A DNA stretch of 7,593 bases from an uncultured Clostridia bacterium (GTDB lineage Bacteria > Bacillota > Clostridia > Christensenellales > Aristaeellaceae): the NCBI GenBank assembly GCA_946615495.1, contig CAMOHY010000097.1:1-7593 (forward strand). Direction: 5' to 3'. The notes beneath the pieces were generated by a model. That model was not told the DNA's origin, searched no databases, and saw only the letters and a program-made list of their open reading frames with translations. The position numbers and the translations under genes are program-made. Shown here piece after piece: positions 6,362 through 7,593 of this stretch (position 1 is its first letter; each line of letters starts with the position of its first letter).

Positions 6362-6370
6362 ATCACCTTT
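6362..6370 (-). promoter_or_regulatory. Ribosome-binding site supporting the GTG start of the alpha/beta hydrolase
   Basis: AAAGGTGAT on the minus strand, eight bases before the GTG at 6353. It is a good match to the anti-Shine-Dalgarno complement and favours the GTG over the ATG 15 bases downstream. Confidence 0.6.
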
Positions 6371-6432
6371 CTTTTCAAATTCTGATTTTACATGAAACGG
6401 CTGTTTGCGAATCGGTCGCCTTGCATCCTGCC

Positions 6433-6458
6433 AAAAGGGGCTTGCTTCGACCCGCCCC
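6433..6458 (-). terminator. Terminator-like hairpin downstream of the RpiB-like gene
   Basis: On the minus strand GGGGC (6458-6454) pairs with GCCCC (6441-6437) and is followed by TTTT before GG. The T tract is short, so termination would be partial. The second arm can instead pair with an upstream segment (see the alternative inverted repeat). Confidence 0.4.
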
Positions 6459-6510
6459 TACAGGTTTCCGCCATGTTTTTTGCATGCTTTTTTTGCGAGG
6501 CAGCCCCTTT
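6434..6510. repeat. Long-range inverted repeat competing with the terminator-like hairpin
   Basis: AAAGGGGCT (6434-6442) and AGCCCCTTT (6502-6510) are perfect nine-base complements separated by 59 bases. The left arm is shared with the shorter GGGGC/GCCCC hairpin, so only one of the two can form. The loop holds two A-rich runs on the minus strand, A7 (6488-6494) and A6. The rest of the 224-base gap between the isomerase-like gene and the hydrolase (6354-6577) shows no gene; a 65-codon minus-strand frame across it (6388-6585) is very basic and lacks a ribosome-binding site. Confidence 0.4.
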
Positions 6511-6577
6511 GCGGTTGGATATTTTCTTTATCCGGCCTTGGCCTTTCCCCTCTTCCTCTGGCAAAGGATTCCTTCGT

Positions 6578-7240
6578 TCAAACAAGCTGCCCAGGGAGCT
6601 TCATCTTTTCCGTGTCTGCATGTTGGACGATCCAATCCGCAACAGCCTTGCATTGGCCGTTGACCAGAATATCCTCAACAACATCCCGTTTTCTCAAGAC
6701 GCGCCGCATGATCCGACTGTCCAGTCTGTTTAAAAATTCAGTCAAATTCACTTGAGAAATACGCCGAATCTCCTTGAGGATTGCTGTGTCCCTGCGCTTT
6801 CTTTCAGCCTCGCTCCGGGGATAGCCTTGTGCAAAGGGTTCGGAAAACAGTTTTTCGATGGTTCGTTCCATGTTTTCGCGTCCTGCCCAGGTATAGCCTT
6901 CGCCCAAAGGCAGGGAGATGGCATTCCCGTTGTTGATCTGCGCAAACAGCCAGGCATCCATCGGCGTCGGCGCGTAACCGCACAGCACGCCCGGAAAGCT
7001 GTTGCACGCCAACATCATTCCCTGGCCGGAAGAACAGCCGGTAACGGCGAAATCCACGGCCCCGCTTGTGAGCAGCAAGCCAATTAGCAGCGCGATTTCA
7101 ACATAGCTGTAGGTCTCGTGATCGTCTGCCCAGCATCCAAAGTTGATAATTTCCGAACCGGCAGCGTATGTTTGCACCGCCTGGAACAGCAGCCTGTTTT
7201 TGTTCGCCTGCGAACTCGCCAGAATCACGCCAATTCTCAT
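6578..7240 (-). CDS. RpiB/LacA/LacB-family sugar-phosphate isomerase, long divergent variant
   Basis: A 220-residue cytoplasmic protein of the RpiB/LacA/LacB family, whose members interconvert aldose and ketose phosphates such as ribose 5-phosphate and ribulose 5-phosphate. The Rossmann-like core covers residues 1-112: MRIGVILASSQ, EIINFGCW (30-37), then VDFAVTGCSSGQGMMLACNS (62-81), with Cys69 in the place of the RpiB catalytic Cys, and GYAPTPMDAWLFAQINNGNA (88-107). Canonical RpiB has Asp-His-x-Gly near the N-terminus and His-Asn-Asp-x-Asn later; here these are ASSQ and INNGN, so ring-opening and base residues differ. Residues 113-220 add a charged helical C-terminal extension (GYPRSEAERKRRD and onwards) that makes the protein much longer than the usual 145-150 residues. 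This pattern fits a separate clostridial subgroup, so the real substrate is uncertain. The ATG at 7240 has GGGAGA five bases upstream. Confidence 0.85.
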   Translation of the reverse strand: MRIGVILASSQANKNRLLFQAVQTYAAGSEIINFGCWADDHETYSYVEIALLIGLLLTSGAVDFAVTGCSSGQGMMLACNSFPGVLCGYAPTPMDAWLFAQINNGNAISLPLGEGYTWAGRENMERTIEKLFSEPFAQGYPRSEAERKRRDTAILKEIRRISQVNLTEFLNRLDSRIMRRVLRKRDVVEDILVNGQCKAVADWIVQHADTEKMKLPGQLV

Positions 7241-7245
7241 ATATG

Positions 7246-7251
7246 TCTCCC
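7246..7251 (-). promoter_or_regulatory. Ribosome-binding site of the RpiB-like gene
   Basis: GGGAGA on the minus strand, five bases before the ATG at 7240. It supports this start over the longer overlapping frame that begins at 7313. Confidence 0.6.
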
Positions 7252-7345
7252 GTTCTCTTGCTTCTCTCGATTCCCAGATTTCGCCGGGCTTCCTCGTCGT
7301 TTCCCAGAATCATTCCGGCCTTTTCCCACGCCCTCCCTTCAGCGC

Positions 7346-7393
7346 AGAGCGGCGCCTTTCAGGAAAGCCGGGTGATGGGCATGGCGCCGCTCT
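7346..7393. repeat. Eleven-base perfect inverted repeat
   Basis: AGAGCGGCGCC (7346-7356) and GGCGCCGCTCT (7383-7393) enclose 26 bases. On the plus strand the second arm ends in a T run (7393-7396), which gives it terminator character, but no plus-strand gene precedes it. On the minus strand, the direction of both neighbouring genes, no T run follows. Together with the smaller hairpin at 7415-7439 it fills most of the gap between the GNAT gene and the RpiB-like gene. Confidence 0.55.
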
Positions 7394-7414
7394 TTTCTCT
7401 CCTGGGGCTTCGTT

Positions 7415-7439
7415 GAATACCAGGATTTTCCCTGTATTC
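7415..7439. repeat. Hairpin just downstream of the GNAT gene
   Basis: GAATACCAGG (7415-7424) and CCTGTATTC (7431-7439) pair over nine positions with one bulged C, around a six-base loop. On the minus strand it begins eight bases past the GNAT stop codon, a typical place for a terminator or a 3' stabilising stem, but it is not followed by T residues. Confidence 0.45.
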
Positions 7440-7446
7440 ATCTCTC

Positions 7447-7593
7447 TTATTTCACCGTAAATTCTGTCCATTCGATATGATTATACTGCATCACGCCGTC
7501 GGCTTTTTCCATCCCGCACTTTTCATAGAAGGGCACGGCGTTTTCGTTGGCGATCAGATAGACCGCGATGTCCTTTTCACCGCCGCCCAGCTG
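7447..7593 (-). CDS. GNAT family N-acetyltransferase, C-terminal part (cut by the window edge)
   Basis: The last 48 residues of a GNAT-family acetyltransferase, which transfers the acetyl group of acetyl-CoA to an amine. The visible part has the typical final strand and helix: VYLIANENAVPFYEKCGM, where Asn-x-x-Ala and Phe-Tyr-Glu-Lys-x-Gly form the conserved C-terminal motif that packs by the acetyl-CoA site. A final strand follows (IEWTEFTVK). The acetyl-CoA-binding P-loop motif and the start lie outside the window, so neither substrate nor completeness can be judged. It is 206 bases upstream of the RpiB-like gene, with strong inverted repeats between them, so co-transcription is doubtful. 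Confidence 0.8.
   Translation of the reverse strand, partial: QLGGGEKDIAVYLIANENAVPFYEKCGMEKADGVMQYNHIEWTEFTVK

Noticed and set aside
7098..7313. Minus-strand 71-codon frame overlapping the start of the RpiB-like gene
   Set aside because: Most of it lies over the well-supported RpiB-like coding sequence in another frame. Only its upstream part is worth a note, given as a finding.
1..7593. CRISPR array, tRNA, rRNA, insertion sequence or prophage
   Set aside because: No regularly spaced direct repeats, tRNA-like clover-leaf, rRNA segment, transposase motif or phage structural gene was seen on either strand.

Overview
The window is GC-rich bacterial DNA with gene content and ribosome-binding sites typical of Bacillota, most likely a gut-type clostridium. 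A DUF2200 protein, a DUF5131/Gp37-Gp68 protein, a two-SH3 secreted protein, a long RpiB/LacA/LacB-type isomerase and a GNAT acetyltransferase all fit that group. No rRNA, tRNA, CRISPR array, transposase or intact phage gene is visible. The order or genus cannot be fixed from the sequence; Christensenellales or Oscillospirales would be a guess.

Layout. A lone plus-strand gene (DUF2200, 179-514) converges on a long set of minus-strand genes. In their own direction of transcription, from the right edge, these are: the 3' end of a GNAT acetyltransferase (7447-7593); a hairpin-rich gap; an RpiB/LacA/LacB-family isomerase variant (6578-7240); a gap with alternative hairpins; a membrane-anchored alpha/beta hydrolase (5634-6353); a stretch of coding-like debris in two frames (about 5378-5609); a 772-residue glycoside-hydrolase-like protein (3051-5369); a 40-codon ORF joined to it by an ATGA overlap (2932-3054); a secreted SH3-domain protein (1730-2785); a 245-base gap with hairpins (1485-1729); and a DUF5131 protein with a radical-SAM-like cysteine motif (536-1438).

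How the genes may work together. Only the hydrolase-like gene and its small downstream ORF are physically coupled. The other genes are separated by gaps of roughly 100-300 bases, so they probably have their own promoters. The cytoplasmic glycoside-hydrolase-like protein and the sugar-phosphate-isomerase-like protein could belong to a carbohydrate-use set, but no transporter, kinase or regulator is present to confirm this. The rest looks like ordinary accessory content.

Most worth a second look are the unassigned glycoside-hydrolase-like family with its ATGA-coupled small ORF, the RpiB-like protein that keeps the catalytic cysteine but lacks the canonical Asp-His and His motifs, the radical-SAM-like DUF5131 protein without its usual partner, the gene remnant upstream of the hydrolase, and three structured intergenic regions.
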